A stretch of DNA of 64,000 nt from positions 62,001-126,000 of the forward strand of contig JAWKUA010000022.1 in NCBI GenBank assembly GCA_041398785.1, read 5' to 3'. The position numbers and the translations under genes are program-made. The notes beneath the pieces were generated by a model, which searched no databases, had not been told where the DNA came from, and saw only the letters and a list, made by a program, of their open reading frames with translations. Shown here one piece after another: positions 1 through 9,481 of this stretch; the stretch's first letter is position 1, and every line of letters begins with the position of its first letter. This DNA comes from Planctomycetaceae bacterium (GTDB lineage: Bacteria > Planctomycetota > Planctomycetia > Planctomycetales > Planctomycetaceae).

Positions 1-3000
1 CGAGTTCCGTTCAGCCGCGACAACCCGCCGGTGTACTCAATGCCGCCGGTGATCACATCGCTGGACTTTTCGCCGGATGGTTCATTGCTGGCCGTGGCCG
101 GATTCCACGAAGTTCTGCTGCACAGGGCCGACGGTTCCGAACTTGTCGATCGCCTGATCGGCATTTCCGAACGGATTGAATCGGTGCGATTTTCACCCGA
201 CGGCAAGCGTCTGGCCGTTACGGGAGGTCAGCCGGGGCGAATGGGTGAAGTGCAGGTCTGGGACGTCGAGAAGCGAGAACTGCTGCTGTCTCATTCGGTG
301 ACCTACGACACAATCTACGGAGCAAGCTGGTCTCCCGATGGCACTCTGATCGCATTCGGCGGTTCCGATAACATCGTGCGAGCCATCAATGCCGAAACCG
401 GCGAACAGGTACTGCAGCAAGGCGCGCACAGCGACTGGATCCGCGACACCGTGTTCACAACCGACGGGTCGCATCTGCTGTCCGTCGCGCGCGACATGAC
501 AGTGAAGCTGACGGAGGTTTCCACGAATCGCTTTATCGACAACGTAACGTCGATTACTCCCGGCGCGCTGAAGGGCGGCATCAATTCGATCGCTCGGCAT
601 CCGGAACGCGACGAAGTGGTGGTGGGCGGGTCCGACGGAACGCCCAAGGTTTATCGAGTCTTCCGGATCACAGCCCGGCAGATCGGCGACGACGCGAACC
701 TGATCCGGACGCTCGATTCCATGACCGGCCGCGTCTTTGGAGTTGCCGTCAGCCGGGACGGAACGCGGATTGCCGCCGTCAGCGCACTGGACGGACAGGG
801 CGAACTGGCGGTGCATTCCTACGAATTTGACACAAATCTGCCGGACGATCTGAAGGCGATCAGCGCCAAGCGCGTCGCGGCTCGCAGCGCCGAAGAACAA
901 CAGAAGCTGGATGAGTATCGTTCCAAAGACATCAAACGCATCGCTCAGGTCAGCGTTCCCGAAAGCGCTCTGTACGCGTTGTCGTTTCATCCGAACAATC
1001 GCCAGGTCGCAACCGCCGGCGGCGACGGAACGATCCGACTGTATGACACCGAAAGCGGCCAGCTCGTAGCTTCATTTGCCGCCGCTCCGGTTTCCGCGGA
1101 AAAAACGCGTTCACAGTCGCCGGTGGAGGAACTTGTCTGGCAGGATTCTCCGCTGTCGGTGGAAGAATCGCTGCCGGAGGGAGCTTCGGTGGTCAGCCTG
1201 GAGGTCACGCCGTCGGCCGTCGCGCTGCCGAATCCGTTTGAGTACGCTCAGTTGCTGATTTCGGCGACGCTGGATTCCGGCGACGTGGTCGACGTCACTC
1301 GCATCGCGAACGTTTCCGTACACGGTCGCGCGGTTGAAGTAACGAAGTCCGGATTCGTCAGACCTCAGGCCGACGGCACGTCCGTGATCTCCGTGACACT
1401 GGGAAGTCACGCCGTTCAGATTCCGGTGGCCGTTGCGGGATTCCATGCTCCGTTTGAAGCCGACTTCATCGAACACGTCAATCCGGTGCTGTCGCGAGTC
1501 GGCTGCAACCAGGGCACCTGCCACGGTTCCAAGGACGGCAAAAACGGGTTCAAGCTTTCTCTGCGAGGCTACGATCCAATCTACGATGTCCGCGCGCTGA
1601 CGGACGACCTGGCCGCTCGACGCACAAACATCGCTTCGCCCGCCGACAGCCTGATGCTGCTGAAGGCCACCGGTGTCGTGCCGCATGTCGGTCAGCAGGT
1701 CATCCGTCCGAACAGCAACTACTATGAAATCGTTCGAAGCTGGATCGCCGGCGGAGCGAAGCTGAATGGTTCGACTCCGAAACCCGTTTCGATCGAAATC
1801 GTGCCGCAGAACCCCGTCATTCAGCAACTGCGTTCGACTCAGCAGATTCGAATCGTCGCCACGTACGCTGACGGACGCACAAAAGACGTGACTCGCGAAG
1901 CCTACATCGACAGCGGGAACACAGAAGTCGCAGCGACGAACCGATGGGGACTCGTCACCGCTCTTCGCCGCGGAGAAGCACCGATTCTGGCTCGCTACGA
2001 AGGATCCTATGCCGCCACCACACTGACCGTGATGGGCGATCGCAGCGGCTTCGAATGGAAAGAACCCGAAACGTGGTCAGAAATTGACCGCCACGTCGCC
2101 GCGAAATGGCAGCGGATGAAGATCGAACCTTCAGAAGTCTGCAGCGACGAAGAATACCTCCGGCGGGTTCATCTGGACCTGACCGGTCTGCCCCCCACCG
2201 CCGAACAGGTGCGGGCATTTCTGGCGGACAGCCGCGAGACGCGCATCAAGCGGGCAGAAGTCGTTGATCAGCTTGTCGGCAGCGACGCCTACGTCGAATA
2301 CTGGAGCAACAAATGGGCGGACCTGCTGCAGGTCAACAGCAAGTTTCTGGGACCGGAGGGAGCTGTCGCGTTCCGAGACTGGATTCGTTCGGAAGTTAAG
2401 GCCAACACGCCGTATGACGAATTCGTCCGCAAGGTCATCACGGCTGACGGTTCCAACAAGGAGCATCCCGCGGCGTCCTATTTCAAGATTCTGCGGGAAC
2501 CGACCGCAATTATGGAAAACACAACTCACCTGTTTCTGGGTGTGCGGTTCAACTGTAACAAATGTCATGACCATCCGTTCGAACGCTGGACTCAGGACCA
2601 GTACTACGAAACAGCCGCCTATTTCGCTCGCGTCGGTTTGAAGCAGGATCCGGCCAGCGGAGACCGCAGGATCGGCGGAACCGCCGTCGAAGGTGCGAAG
2701 CCGTATTATGAAATCGTCTACGAAAAGGACGACGGGGAAGTTGTTCACGACCGTACTCGCGCCGTGACGGCTCCCGAGTTTCCCTACGAATGCGACTTTT
2801 CGGTTGCCGAAGGAGCTAACCGCCGGCAGCGACTGGCCGCATGGATCACTTCGCCCGACAACCGCTACTTCGCGAAAAGCTACGTCAATCGGCTGTGGGG
2901 TTACCTGCTCGGTGTCGGCATTATGGAACCGATCGACGACCTGCGAGCCGGAAATCCTCCCACCAATCCGGAACTGCTGGATCACCTGACAAACGAATTC

Positions 3001-4695
3001 ATCAACAGTGGCTTTAACGTCCGGCACGTTGTGGGACTGATCTGTAAATCGCGAACCTATCAGTTGTCACTGGAAACGAATCGCTGGAACGCGGACGACG
3101 AACAGAATTACTCACACGCGATCGCTCGGCGGCTGCCGGCCGAAGTGCTGTACGATTCGATCCACCAGGTGACCGGTTCCGTGTCGAAGATTCCCGGAGT
3201 TCCGGACGGCACGCGCGCAGCGGCAATCCCGGACGCGGGCATCGAACTTCCGGATGGTTTCCTGGCAAATCTCGGCCGCCCCGTTCGCGAAAGCGCCTGT
3301 GAATGTGAACGCAGCGCCGACCTGCAGCTCGGCCCCATCATGGCTCTGATCGGCGGTCCCACCGTCGGCACGGCACTCGCGGATCCGGATAACGCAATCG
3401 CATCTCTCGTCAGGGAGATCCCGGATGATCGCCAGTTGATCGACGAAATCTTCGTACGCATTCTCAATCGACCGGCAACGGATTCGGAAATCGATTCCGT
3501 ACAGGCGCTGAACACGTTAATCGACCGAGACCACGAACAGCTTGTTCAGCAGCTTGCCGCACGTGAAGAATGGTGGGTCGAAGAGAAACCGAAGCTCGAA
3601 CAGGCGCGGGAAGCTGCCATCGCAGAAGCCACAGCCGACCTGAAAGCCTTTGAAGAACAAATTGCACCGCGCCGCGCGGAAGAAGAAAAAGTCCGGCTGG
3701 AAAAGCTTGCGGAAGTCGAAGCGGACTACAACAACTACAAGGCCGCGATTCTGAACCAGGCGGAGTCCTACCTGACGGAAAAGTCTTCCACCGACGCCGA
3801 ATGGCACCTGCTGGAAGCGATCTCTCTGGAAGCCGTTTCGGGAATCACGCTGGAACGACAGGAAGACCGGTCCATCAAAGCGACCGGTTCAGCCGATCGC
3901 GGCGCATACACGGTGACCGTCCGAACGTCGCTGAAGGATATTGCCGCGTTCCGCATCGAAGCACTGACCGATGCCGGCATCAAGGGTAACGGCCCTGGGC
4001 TGCCGGAAAACGGCAACTTTGTTGTCACGGAATTTGACGTCCAGGCGGCTCCGTCATCAGATCCCGGCAAGATGACCAAAGTCGAATTGCAGAACGCGAA
4101 AGCGTCATTCCTGCAGGCCGGATTCAACATCGACCTGACGATTGACGGCAATGCGGGCAATCAAAACGGCTGGGCGATCGCCAACGCCGGCGGAGTCGCT
4201 CACTGGGCAACGTTCGAAACAAAGCAGCCGGTCTCCCACGACGGCGGCACGATCTTTAAGTTCACTATCCATCAGAACCACGACGCGAAGAATCACCTGC
4301 TGGGACGATTCCGCATCTCTGCGACAACCAAACCGCAGCCGGGTCTCAGCCTGCCGGAAAGTCTGCAGTCGATTTCTCTGGTCAAAGCGGAACAGCGGTC
4401 CGACGGCCAGAAGCAGACGCTGCTGTCGTGGATTGAAAAGACGGATCCAACGCTGCTGGCAAAACAGACAGCCCTGAACGAAGCCAGGAAGCCGCTGCCG
4501 GAGGATCCGGGAGTTACGTCACGAAAGGAAAAACTCACCTTTGTCAGCCAGGAGGTTCCGGAAGATTCCCGCCTGGTCCAGATGCGTTCCGATGTGGAAT
4601 TCAGCACAAAGCAGCAGGAATCCAAACGACTGACCATGGCTCAGGACCTGGCCTGGGCACTGATCAACAACCCGGCATTCCTGTTCAACCACTGA
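1..4695 (+). CDS. WD40 / planctomycete cytochrome C / DUF1549-DUF1553 giant protein, 5' truncated by window edge
   Basis: The frame is open from base 1 with no stop, so the true start lies outside the window; the GTG at 31 is only the first start codon visible. About 1564 residues are present. Order, numbered from base 1: WD40 repeats (about 10-350, recurring FSPDG-type turns), a planctomycete cytochrome C region with CNQGTCH near 502-508, a Big2-like Ig segment (about 595-670), DUF1549 (about 690-890) with CNKCHDHPF, DUF1553 (from about 940) with YVNRLWGYLLG, then an acidic coiled-coil insert (about 1165-1250) and a beta-rich segment before the usual C-terminal NNPAFLFNH-type end. These families are planctomycete-specific; substrate and electron acceptor are unknown. 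The DUF1501 gene follows 287 bases downstream, the usual pairing. The coiled-coil insert is unusual. Confidence 0.93.
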   Translation, partial: RVPFSRDNPPVYSMPPVITSLDFSPDGSLLAVAGFHEVLLHRADGSELVDRLIGISERIESVRFSPDGKRLAVTGGQPGRMGEVQVWDVEKRELLLSHSVTYDTIYGASWSPDGTLIAFGGSDNIVRAINAETGEQVLQQGAHSDWIRDTVFTTDGSHLLSVARDMTVKLTEVSTNRFIDNVTSITPGALKGGINSIARHPERDEVVVGGSDGTPKVYRVFRITARQIGDDANLIRTLDSMTGRVFGVAVSRDGTRIAAVSALDGQGELAVHSYEFDTNLPDDLKAISAKRVAARSAEEQQKLDEYRSKDIKRIAQVSVPESALYALSFHPNNRQVATAGGDGTIRLYDTESGQLVASFAAAPVSAEKTRSQSPVEELVWQDSPLSVEESLPEGASVVSLEVTPSAVALPNPFEYAQLLISATLDSGDVVDVTRIANVSVHGRAVEVTKSGFVRPQADGTSVISVTLGSHAVQIPVAVAGFHAPFEADFIEHVNPVLSRVGCNQGTCHGSKDGKNGFKLSLRGYDPIYDVRALTDDLAARRTNIASPADSLMLLKATGVVPHVGQQVIRPNSNYYEIVRSWIAGGAKLNGSTPKPVSIEIVPQNPVIQQLRSTQQIRIVATYADGRTKDVTREAYIDSGNTEVAATNRWGLVTALRRGEAPILARYEGSYAATTLTVMGDRSGFEWKEPETWSEIDRHVAAKWQRMKIEPSEVCSDEEYLRRVHLDLTGLPPTAEQVRAFLADSRETRIKRAEVVDQLVGSDAYVEYWSNKWADLLQVNSKFLGPEGAVAFRDWIRSEVKANTPYDEFVRKVITADGSNKEHPAASYFKILREPTAIMENTTHLFLGVRFNCNKCHDHPFERWTQDQYYETAAYFARVGLKQDPASGDRRIGGTAVEGAKPYYEIVYEKDDGEVVHDRTRAVTAPEFPYECDFSVAEGANRRQRLAAWITSPDNRYFAKSYVNRLWGYLLGVGIMEPIDDLRAGNPPTNPELLDHLTNEFINSGFNVRHVVGLICKSRTYQLSLETNRWNADDEQNYSHAIARRLPAEVLYDSIHQVTGSVSKIPGVPDGTRAAAIPDAGIELPDGFLANLGRPVRESACECERSADLQLGPIMALIGGPTVGTALADPDNAIASLVREIPDDRQLIDEIFVRILNRPATDSEIDSVQALNTLIDRDHEQLVQQLAAREEWWVEEKPKLEQAREAAIAEATADLKAFEEQIAPRRAEEEKVRLEKLAEVEADYNNYKAAILNQAESYLTEKSSTDAEWHLLEAISLEAVSGITLERQEDRSIKATGSADRGAYTVTVRTSLKDIAAFRIEALTDAGIKGNGPGLPENGNFVVTEFDVQAAPSSDPGKMTKVELQNAKASFLQAGFNIDLTIDGNAGNQNGWAIANAGGVAHWATFETKQPVSHDGGTIFKFTIHQNHDAKNHLLGRFRISATTKPQPGLSLPESLQSISLVKAEQRSDGQKQTLLSWIEKTDPTLLAKQTALNEARKPLPEDPGVTSRKEKLTFVSQEVPEDSRLVQMRSDVEFSTKQQESKRLTMAQDLAWALINNPAFLFNH

Positions 4696-4981
4696 CGGTG
4701 GGACTCTTCCGGCAAAGCGGGCAGGAACGCCGGATCGTTCCGGCGCTGCCGAAAGGTCCGAACAGGTTCTCGCAGGGTCCGACGAAAGCTGCGGTTGGGG
4801 GATTTGGTTGCGTGTTTCCCGACCGCGGAGATAGACTACATCAGCGACGATTGCTGGCCGGGGCACTGTTCCCCGGCATTCCCTGACGCTTCGTGAAAAG
4901 CATTCTCGCCCATCAGATTCACGTCGCTCAGACTTGCGTATCCTTTGCTCACAATTCGCTCCCCGCCACAGGAATCCTGCC

Positions 4982-6457
4982 ATGCTGCGTATCAAAGGTG
5001 AACTCGCCAAGGACGTTTGCGATCGGAACCTCGGGCCTACTCGCAGAGATGTGCTGCGAGTCGGCGGGTCCGGAATGCTGGGGCTGTCTCTCGGCACGAT
5101 GCTGCAGTTAAAGGCCGCCAGCGCGGCCAATAACAGTGAAATCAGCGGCGGACCCGGCTGGGGCAAAGCGAAAAGCATCATCATGCTTTACCTGCAGGGC
5201 GGACCGTCGCACCTGGACCTGTGGGACCCCAAGGAAAACGTCCCCGACAACGTTCAAAGCGTCTTCAAAAACATCGACACGAAACTGCCGGGAGTGCAGT
5301 TCACCGAAAACCTGCCGAAGCTGGCTCAGGTGAACGACAAGTTCACAATGATCCGCTCGATGAGCTACACGCCGAACGGACTGTTCAACCACACGGCCGC
5401 GATTTACCAGATGATGACCGGCTACACGACGGACAAAGTCAGTCCGTCCGGGCAGTTGGAACCTCCCAGTCCGAAAGACTTTCCCAACTTCGGTTCCAAC
5501 ATCGTGCGGCTGCGTCCTGTCGACGAACCCATGCTGCCGTTTGTCATGCTGCCCCGCCCGCTGCAGGAAAGCAACGTCGTCGGGAAGGGCGGAACCGCCG
5601 GATTTCTGGGCAAGGCCTACGATCCCTACACGCTGTATCCCAGCGGTGACGACATGGACATGAAGAAGATGTCGCGGATCAAGATCGACGATCTGAAACT
5701 GCGACCGGAAGTCTTCAGTACTCGCCTGCAGCGCCGCGCGGATCTGCGCACCGTGATCAGCAACGGTATGCCCGAGATCGACAACGCCGTCAAGGACCTG
5801 AATCTGAACCAGTACTATGAACGAGCACTGGATCTGATCGTTTCCGGCCGGGCTCGCGAAGCATTCGGTCTGGATTCGGAGTCCCATGCCACACGTGAAC
5901 TGTACGGTCGAAACACGTTTGGCGATTCCTGCCTGCTGGCTCGCCGCCTGGTGGAAGCCGGGACTCGAGTCGTGGAAGTCGTCTGGCCGAAAATTGCGAA
6001 CTCCGACAATCATTCCTGGGACCACCACACGGGGTTGTCCAACCGCATGAAGAATCAGTCCGCTCCCATGCTGGACGCCGGCGTGTCAGGCCTGATATCC
6101 GACCTGGACGAACGCGGCATGCTGGACGAGACGCTGGTGGTCGTGATCGGAGAATTTGGCCGCAGTCCTCAGCGCGGTGTCAGCACATCCGGCAACGGAA
6201 ACAGCGACGACGGCCGGGACCACTGGCCTTACTGCTACACAGGGATCGTCGCCGGTGCCGGCGTCAAACGCGGCAACGTCCACGGCAAGTCCGACAAGAC
6301 CGCGTCCGCTCCGCTGGAAAACCCGGTCCATCCGATGGAACTGCTGGCGTCGATCTATCATTCCTTCGGCATCAATCCGGAAACGATCGTCTACAACCAT
6401 CTGAATCAGCCGCGCGAACTGGTGAAGGCGTCCGCCGTCAACGCGTTCTTTGCGTAG
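4982..6457 (+). CDS. DUF1501 (sulfatase-superfamily-like) Tat-exported protein
   Basis: A protein of 491 residues, partner of the upstream DUF1549/DUF1553 gene. I chose the ATG at 4982 (MLRIKGEL) because it follows CAGGAATCCTGC and leaves a normal DUF1501 N-terminus; an in-frame ATG at 4934 would add 16 unlikely residues. A twin-arginine motif (TRRDVLRVGG) and a small-residue hydrophobic stretch indicate Tat export. Family landmarks are LQGGPSHLDLWDPK, DNHSWDHH and GEFGRSPQ, with HPMELLASIYHSFGI near the end. DUF1501 proteins have an alkaline-phosphatase/sulfatase-like fold; their reaction is not established. A strong terminator 44 bases downstream ends the two-gene unit. Confidence 0.93.
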   Translation: MLRIKGELAKDVCDRNLGPTRRDVLRVGGSGMLGLSLGTMLQLKAASAANNSEISGGPGWGKAKSIIMLYLQGGPSHLDLWDPKENVPDNVQSVFKNIDTKLPGVQFTENLPKLAQVNDKFTMIRSMSYTPNGLFNHTAAIYQMMTGYTTDKVSPSGQLEPPSPKDFPNFGSNIVRLRPVDEPMLPFVMLPRPLQESNVVGKGGTAGFLGKAYDPYTLYPSGDDMDMKKMSRIKIDDLKLRPEVFSTRLQRRADLRTVISNGMPEIDNAVKDLNLNQYYERALDLIVSGRAREAFGLDSESHATRELYGRNTFGDSCLLARRLVEAGTRVVEVVWPKIANSDNHSWDHHTGLSNRMKNQSAPMLDAGVSGLISDLDERGMLDETLVVVIGEFGRSPQRGVSTSGNGNSDDGRDHWPYCYTGIVAGAGVKRGNVHGKSDKTASAPLENPVHPMELLASIYHSFGINPETIVYNHLNQPRELVKASAVNAFFA

Positions 6458-6500
6458 CGAAAACCGCCCGATCACCCACCCCCGCCAGTGAACCTGCAGC

Positions 6501-6534
6501 GAGGCCCGGCGCAATAGCCGGGCCTCTTTTTTTT
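6501..6534 (+). terminator. Rho-independent terminator after DUF1501 gene
   Basis: A perfect 10-bp GC-rich stem (GAGGCCCGGC / GCCGGGCCTC) with a 6-base loop GCAATA is followed at once by eight T residues. It lies 44 bases past the stop codon of the DUF1501 gene, on the same strand. It is the clearest intrinsic terminator in the window. Confidence 0.95.
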
Positions 6535-7167
6535 GGGTCATTCGCACTATCCGTGGGGGGGGATTTGGTGTGCTGAGAACCTCCGCTCAGGCTCAGCAAA
6601 CGGATGACCGCCCCGTCCTCCTTGGCATCGGATCAGCCTCCAGGAGGCGCGGTGCCAGGCCGATGCGACGGCGAAGCGAACGGGGCTCGTAACACGTCTT
6701 TCGGTGGGAGATCCGATGCAACTGGCAGTCTGCGAAGTCGAATCCCGGTTTCAGAATCGATACGCGGTCGCAGAAACACTGTGGTATCCAGCGTGAAACC
6801 GCCGCTGAAACCCCGGAAACACTGACAGTTTCGGCGGACCATGCATACGGAAGCACCGATGCAGCCAGTGCCAACCGGACATGGGAGCCGTGCGGATGAT
6901 CGCCATCGCTCACATTCAGAGATTGCGACCGGTTGCCGGCGCAGCGTTGTCGCCGACTTCTGAACTGCTGCGCGACGGACGGAATTCAGTGCTCACTGCC
7001 CCTGCTGCGACAGGCCTGCCTGTTGTGTTCGGAGATACCAGACGAACCGCACCGGCTGTGTATGGCTCCTTAAAGGTGACATCGGCCGGTTGCCCCGGTA
7101 CCATCGGCATCGCACCGTCCCGTCACCACAACTGATGCTGCAGCGGCCAGTGTGAGCCGATCAGACT
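6535..7167. other. Gene-free stretch before the accessory modules
   Basis: I see no open frame here with family resemblance or a convincing ribosome binding site. Short open frames exist on both strands but none looks like a real protein. The stretch separates the terminator of the DUF1501 unit from the first repeat-framed module and may hold decayed accessory DNA. Confidence 0.5.
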
Positions 7168-7233
7168 CACGAAGCGGAAAAGTCCAACGCACGATCAATG
7201 AGTCAGCATCCTGCCGCCGCATAGATCGCAATT
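7168..7233 (+). repeat. Module repeat A, copy 1 (upstream of unknown gene)
   Basis: A 66-base sequence starting CACGAAGCGGAAAAGT and ending near CGCATAGATCGCAATT. It recurs at 8654-8719 with roughly 85% identity by eye. Both copies lie just upstream of a single + strand gene (29 and 35 bases before the start codon), so this may be a shared leader, promoter or recombination sequence. Confidence 0.85.
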
Positions 7234-7262
7234 CGTTCTGCCGCTAACCGAAGCCGTCTCTC

Positions 7263-7994
7263 ATGTCTCTAAACTACACTCACCTGCTGATTCCATCTTC
7301 GTCCGAATTTCGCCCGGACGCAGACGCCGTTGCCCGATTCGTTCGTGGACTCATCGACAATGGCAATGTCGCCAATGGTGCCAAGGTTGCATTCGCGCGC
7401 GTGACGAAGGGGCAACCACGCGTCCGGCAGATGCGCAATCCAATGACCGGCGAAACCATCGACCTTCGAGGTCCATCACGGACGCTTGAGCGACCAAGAA
7501 CATTGTCCGATCCTTCCCAGATAACCGAACACGCCGCGAACCAGCAGGAATTTGATGTCTTGCTAACGGGTGAAGGCGTTCCTTCCGTTCCGCCATTGAC
7601 GGTCGGGTCCGTGGAGGACGGCGACTGGAAGGTAATGGATGGCGCATACCATCTTGAAGTCCGTTGTCGCATACGAGCGAATGTCGTGCGGCTCTACATG
7701 CTCGATAGTGAGGACGATCTTCACCGGCCGCCAGCATTCGCAAATTATCGTCCAAAGTACAACGAAGACTGTTCTCCTGCCGAAAACGCGGATGGACTGT
7801 ATGTGCATCCTGAGATTGGCGCATTCAGAGTCCCGAATGCCGGATGTGGTATGTTCTGGATCGAATTCAACTACGGCAAATTCGTCTTCCCTAGACTCAA
7901 AGACGGTAGCGTTGATGTGCTGGCTGACTCCGTCATCGACCTGGCGCGAGCCGCGTTCGATTGCGATTTTATTCAGGCTTGTGACTGGGGCTGA
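7263..7994 (+). CDS. Hypothetical protein in repeat-framed module 1
   Basis: An intact gene of 243 codons starting ATG (MSLNYTHLLIP) and ending at CDWG. I do not recognise the family. There is no signal peptide or membrane segment. The C-terminal third looks folded and conserved in style (PEIGAFRVPNAGCG, FWIEFNYGKFVFP), while residues 60-100 are polar and probably loop-like (TGETIDLRGPSRTLERP). Repeat A lies 29 bases upstream and repeat B begins 12 bases after the stop, the same layout as the VOC gene 1.5 kb further on. That layout is the main evidence that it travels as a cassette-like unit. Cytoplasmic location is inferred from the lack of export signals. Confidence 0.72.
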   Translation: MSLNYTHLLIPSSSEFRPDADAVARFVRGLIDNGNVANGAKVAFARVTKGQPRVRQMRNPMTGETIDLRGPSRTLERPRTLSDPSQITEHAANQQEFDVLLTGEGVPSVPPLTVGSVEDGDWKVMDGAYHLEVRCRIRANVVRLYMLDSEDDLHRPPAFANYRPKYNEDCSPAENADGLYVHPEIGAFRVPNAGCGMFWIEFNYGKFVFPRLKDGSVDVLADSVIDLARAAFDCDFIQACDWG

Positions 7995-8006
7995 GCAATC
8001 GCGCGG

Positions 8007-8130
8007 CATAACACGTGAGGCTTTGACTTCGCCTGGCGCGGAGTGGGCGGTTGGTGAAGGTGTGACGCGAACCGAACGGCGGGCGTTCGCGGCAGAGCGC
8101 CGTCAGCCGAAGCTCACAGGCCTTTGATCA
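8007..8130 (+). repeat. Module repeat B, copy 1
   Basis: A 124-base sequence beginning CATAACACGTGAGGCTTTG and ending CGAAGCTCACAGGCCTTTG, with about 80% identity by eye to 9482-9604. Its ends are imperfect inverted repeats: GGCTTTGACTTCG near the left end pairs with CGAAGCTCACAGGCC at the right, leaving an unpaired base, as in folded attC-like sites. The canonical attC 7-mers (RYYYAAC and GTTRRRY) are not intact: the left end is GCATAAC and no GTT core is present at the right. Confidence 0.85.
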
Positions 8131-8653
8131 GGAAGCCCGGGCGCGTTCGCCGCGCCGCGGGAGTTGCTCAGAACGCCGTATGCGTTTTCAGTGTCGCCGA
8201 TTGTTTCCGTAGGCGCACAGCCGCGCCGTTGGTGCGGGGATCAGGCATGACCGGTTCGCCACCGGACGCGATGGCGTTGCCAGCGGCCCATCCACTTACA
8301 AGTTCACCGACCCGGGCGGTCGTGCTTTCCGGTCTGGAATACGTTTCGGGATTGTCCGGGATCGCCCATTTCCTGCACACGTGTGGAGGCGAGGTTCTTC
8401 GGCCGTTCTGAAGGAGCGAATTGCTCGCTGTTGCGCGACGTGAGGTTTTGTGCGTCCGCGTGGAACGTCCGGAGCGGCGTGATTCGCACGATATCACTGA
8501 TCCGTGGAAGCTGATTCTCGTTCAACCGCCCCGGGTAGCGACAACGAGTCGCCCTGAGGATACAATCACGGTGTGGCAGACCTCGCGGGCGTCTTCGCGG
8601 ACATCATTGAATTCGCAGTAGCGACCCGTCCCCGTCTGACCCCGTCCCCCGCC
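8131..8653. other. Gene-free stretch between the two modules
   Basis: About 520 bases between repeat B copy 1 and repeat A copy 2. No frame on either strand resembles a protein, and no T-tailed hairpin was seen. If the modules are tandem cassettes this may be a decayed third cassette, but nothing in the sequence proves that. Confidence 0.5.
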
Positions 8654-8719
8654 CACGAAGCGGAAAAGTTCAACGGACGATCTATGAGTCGGGTTCCTGC
8701 CGCCGCATAAATCAATTTC
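8654..8719 (+). repeat. Module repeat A, copy 2 (upstream of VOC gene)
   Basis: Second copy of the 66-base repeat, starting CACGAAGCGGAAAAGTT and ending CGCATAAATCAATTT. It ends 35 bases before the start codon of the VOC-fold gene and runs straight into AT-rich DNA. Confidence 0.85.
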
Positions 8720-8754
8720 TTTATGTCGCAAATATCGTCGTAAAAGGATGTTGA

Positions 8755-9456
8755 ATGGCTCGAACCATCCCCATTCTTCCCTGCCAGTCCATGCCAGAGA
8801 ACCTGGCATTCTGGCAAAGCTTAGATTACGAAGTTACCTATCAACAGAAGGCTCCGTATGCTTATGGGGTGGTCCATTCAAATGACATTGATTTCCATTT
8901 TATTGGTGTTGACATAGAGCCTGTACATAACTTCAGCAGTTGCCTTGTCCTCGTCTCAGAGCTGGAAACTCTGCACAGGACCTATGCGACAAAGATTAAG
9001 AGCTTCAAGGAAAAGTCTCCTTATCAGGGTGTTCCACGCATTTCCAGAATGAGAGAAGGTCAGACTCGCTTTACCCTGACCGACGTTGCTGGTAATTCAA
9101 TCATCTTTATTATCCAAGGGGGTAAAGACCATGAAGTGGCTGAAGCCTATAAAAGCACTGACCAAACGCCTTTGCAACGCTCCCTCAATATGGCAAGACG
9201 ATTACGGGATTTCAAGAACGATGACGCTGCCGCAGCTAAAGTTCTTGACGTAGCCATCAAGAAGCATGGTGATGATACCTCCATCGAGTTTGCTCAGATT
9301 TTGAGCGCTAGGATCGAACTTGGCATTATTCTGAATGATAGTAACTATGCACAAGAGCTATATTCTCAACTTCGTAACCTGCCTATAAGTAAACGAGACT
9401 TAGAGCAATTGGCAAGGGCTTCTTTTGAAGAATTTGCTGCAAATTTGAACGAATAG
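8755..9456 (+). CDS. VOC-fold (glyoxalase/bleomycin-resistance-like) protein in repeat-framed module 2
   Basis: A protein of 233 residues, ATG start with AAAAGGATG about 10 bases upstream. Residues 1-115 fit a VOC module: an opening strand (ARTIPILPCQSMPENLAFW), then a metal-site-like FHFIGV and a closing FTLTDVAGNSIIFI, the counterpart of the family's DPxGN turn. Residues 125-233 form a helical tail (MARRLRDFKNDDAAAAKVLD) of unknown role. VOC proteins bind or modify small molecules, often in resistance; the ligand here is unknown. The gene is visibly AT-rich, with AT-ending codons unlike every neighbour, which points to recent transfer. It lies between repeats A and B like the unknown gene before it. 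Confidence 0.82.
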   Translation: MARTIPILPCQSMPENLAFWQSLDYEVTYQQKAPYAYGVVHSNDIDFHFIGVDIEPVHNFSSCLVLVSELETLHRTYATKIKSFKEKSPYQGVPRISRMREGQTRFTLTDVAGNSIIFIIQGGKDHEVAEAYKSTDQTPLQRSLNMARRLRDFKNDDAAAAKVLDVAIKKHGDDTSIEFAQILSARIELGIILNDSNYAQELYSQLRNLPISKRDLEQLARASFEEFAANLNE

Positions 9457-9481
9457 ACCCATTCTGTGGCCCACTATGAGA

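Noticed and set aside
6535..7167. Small genes in the gap after the DUF1501 terminator
   Set aside because: Frames up to about 100 codons exist on both strands but none has protein-like composition, a ribosome site or a known family.
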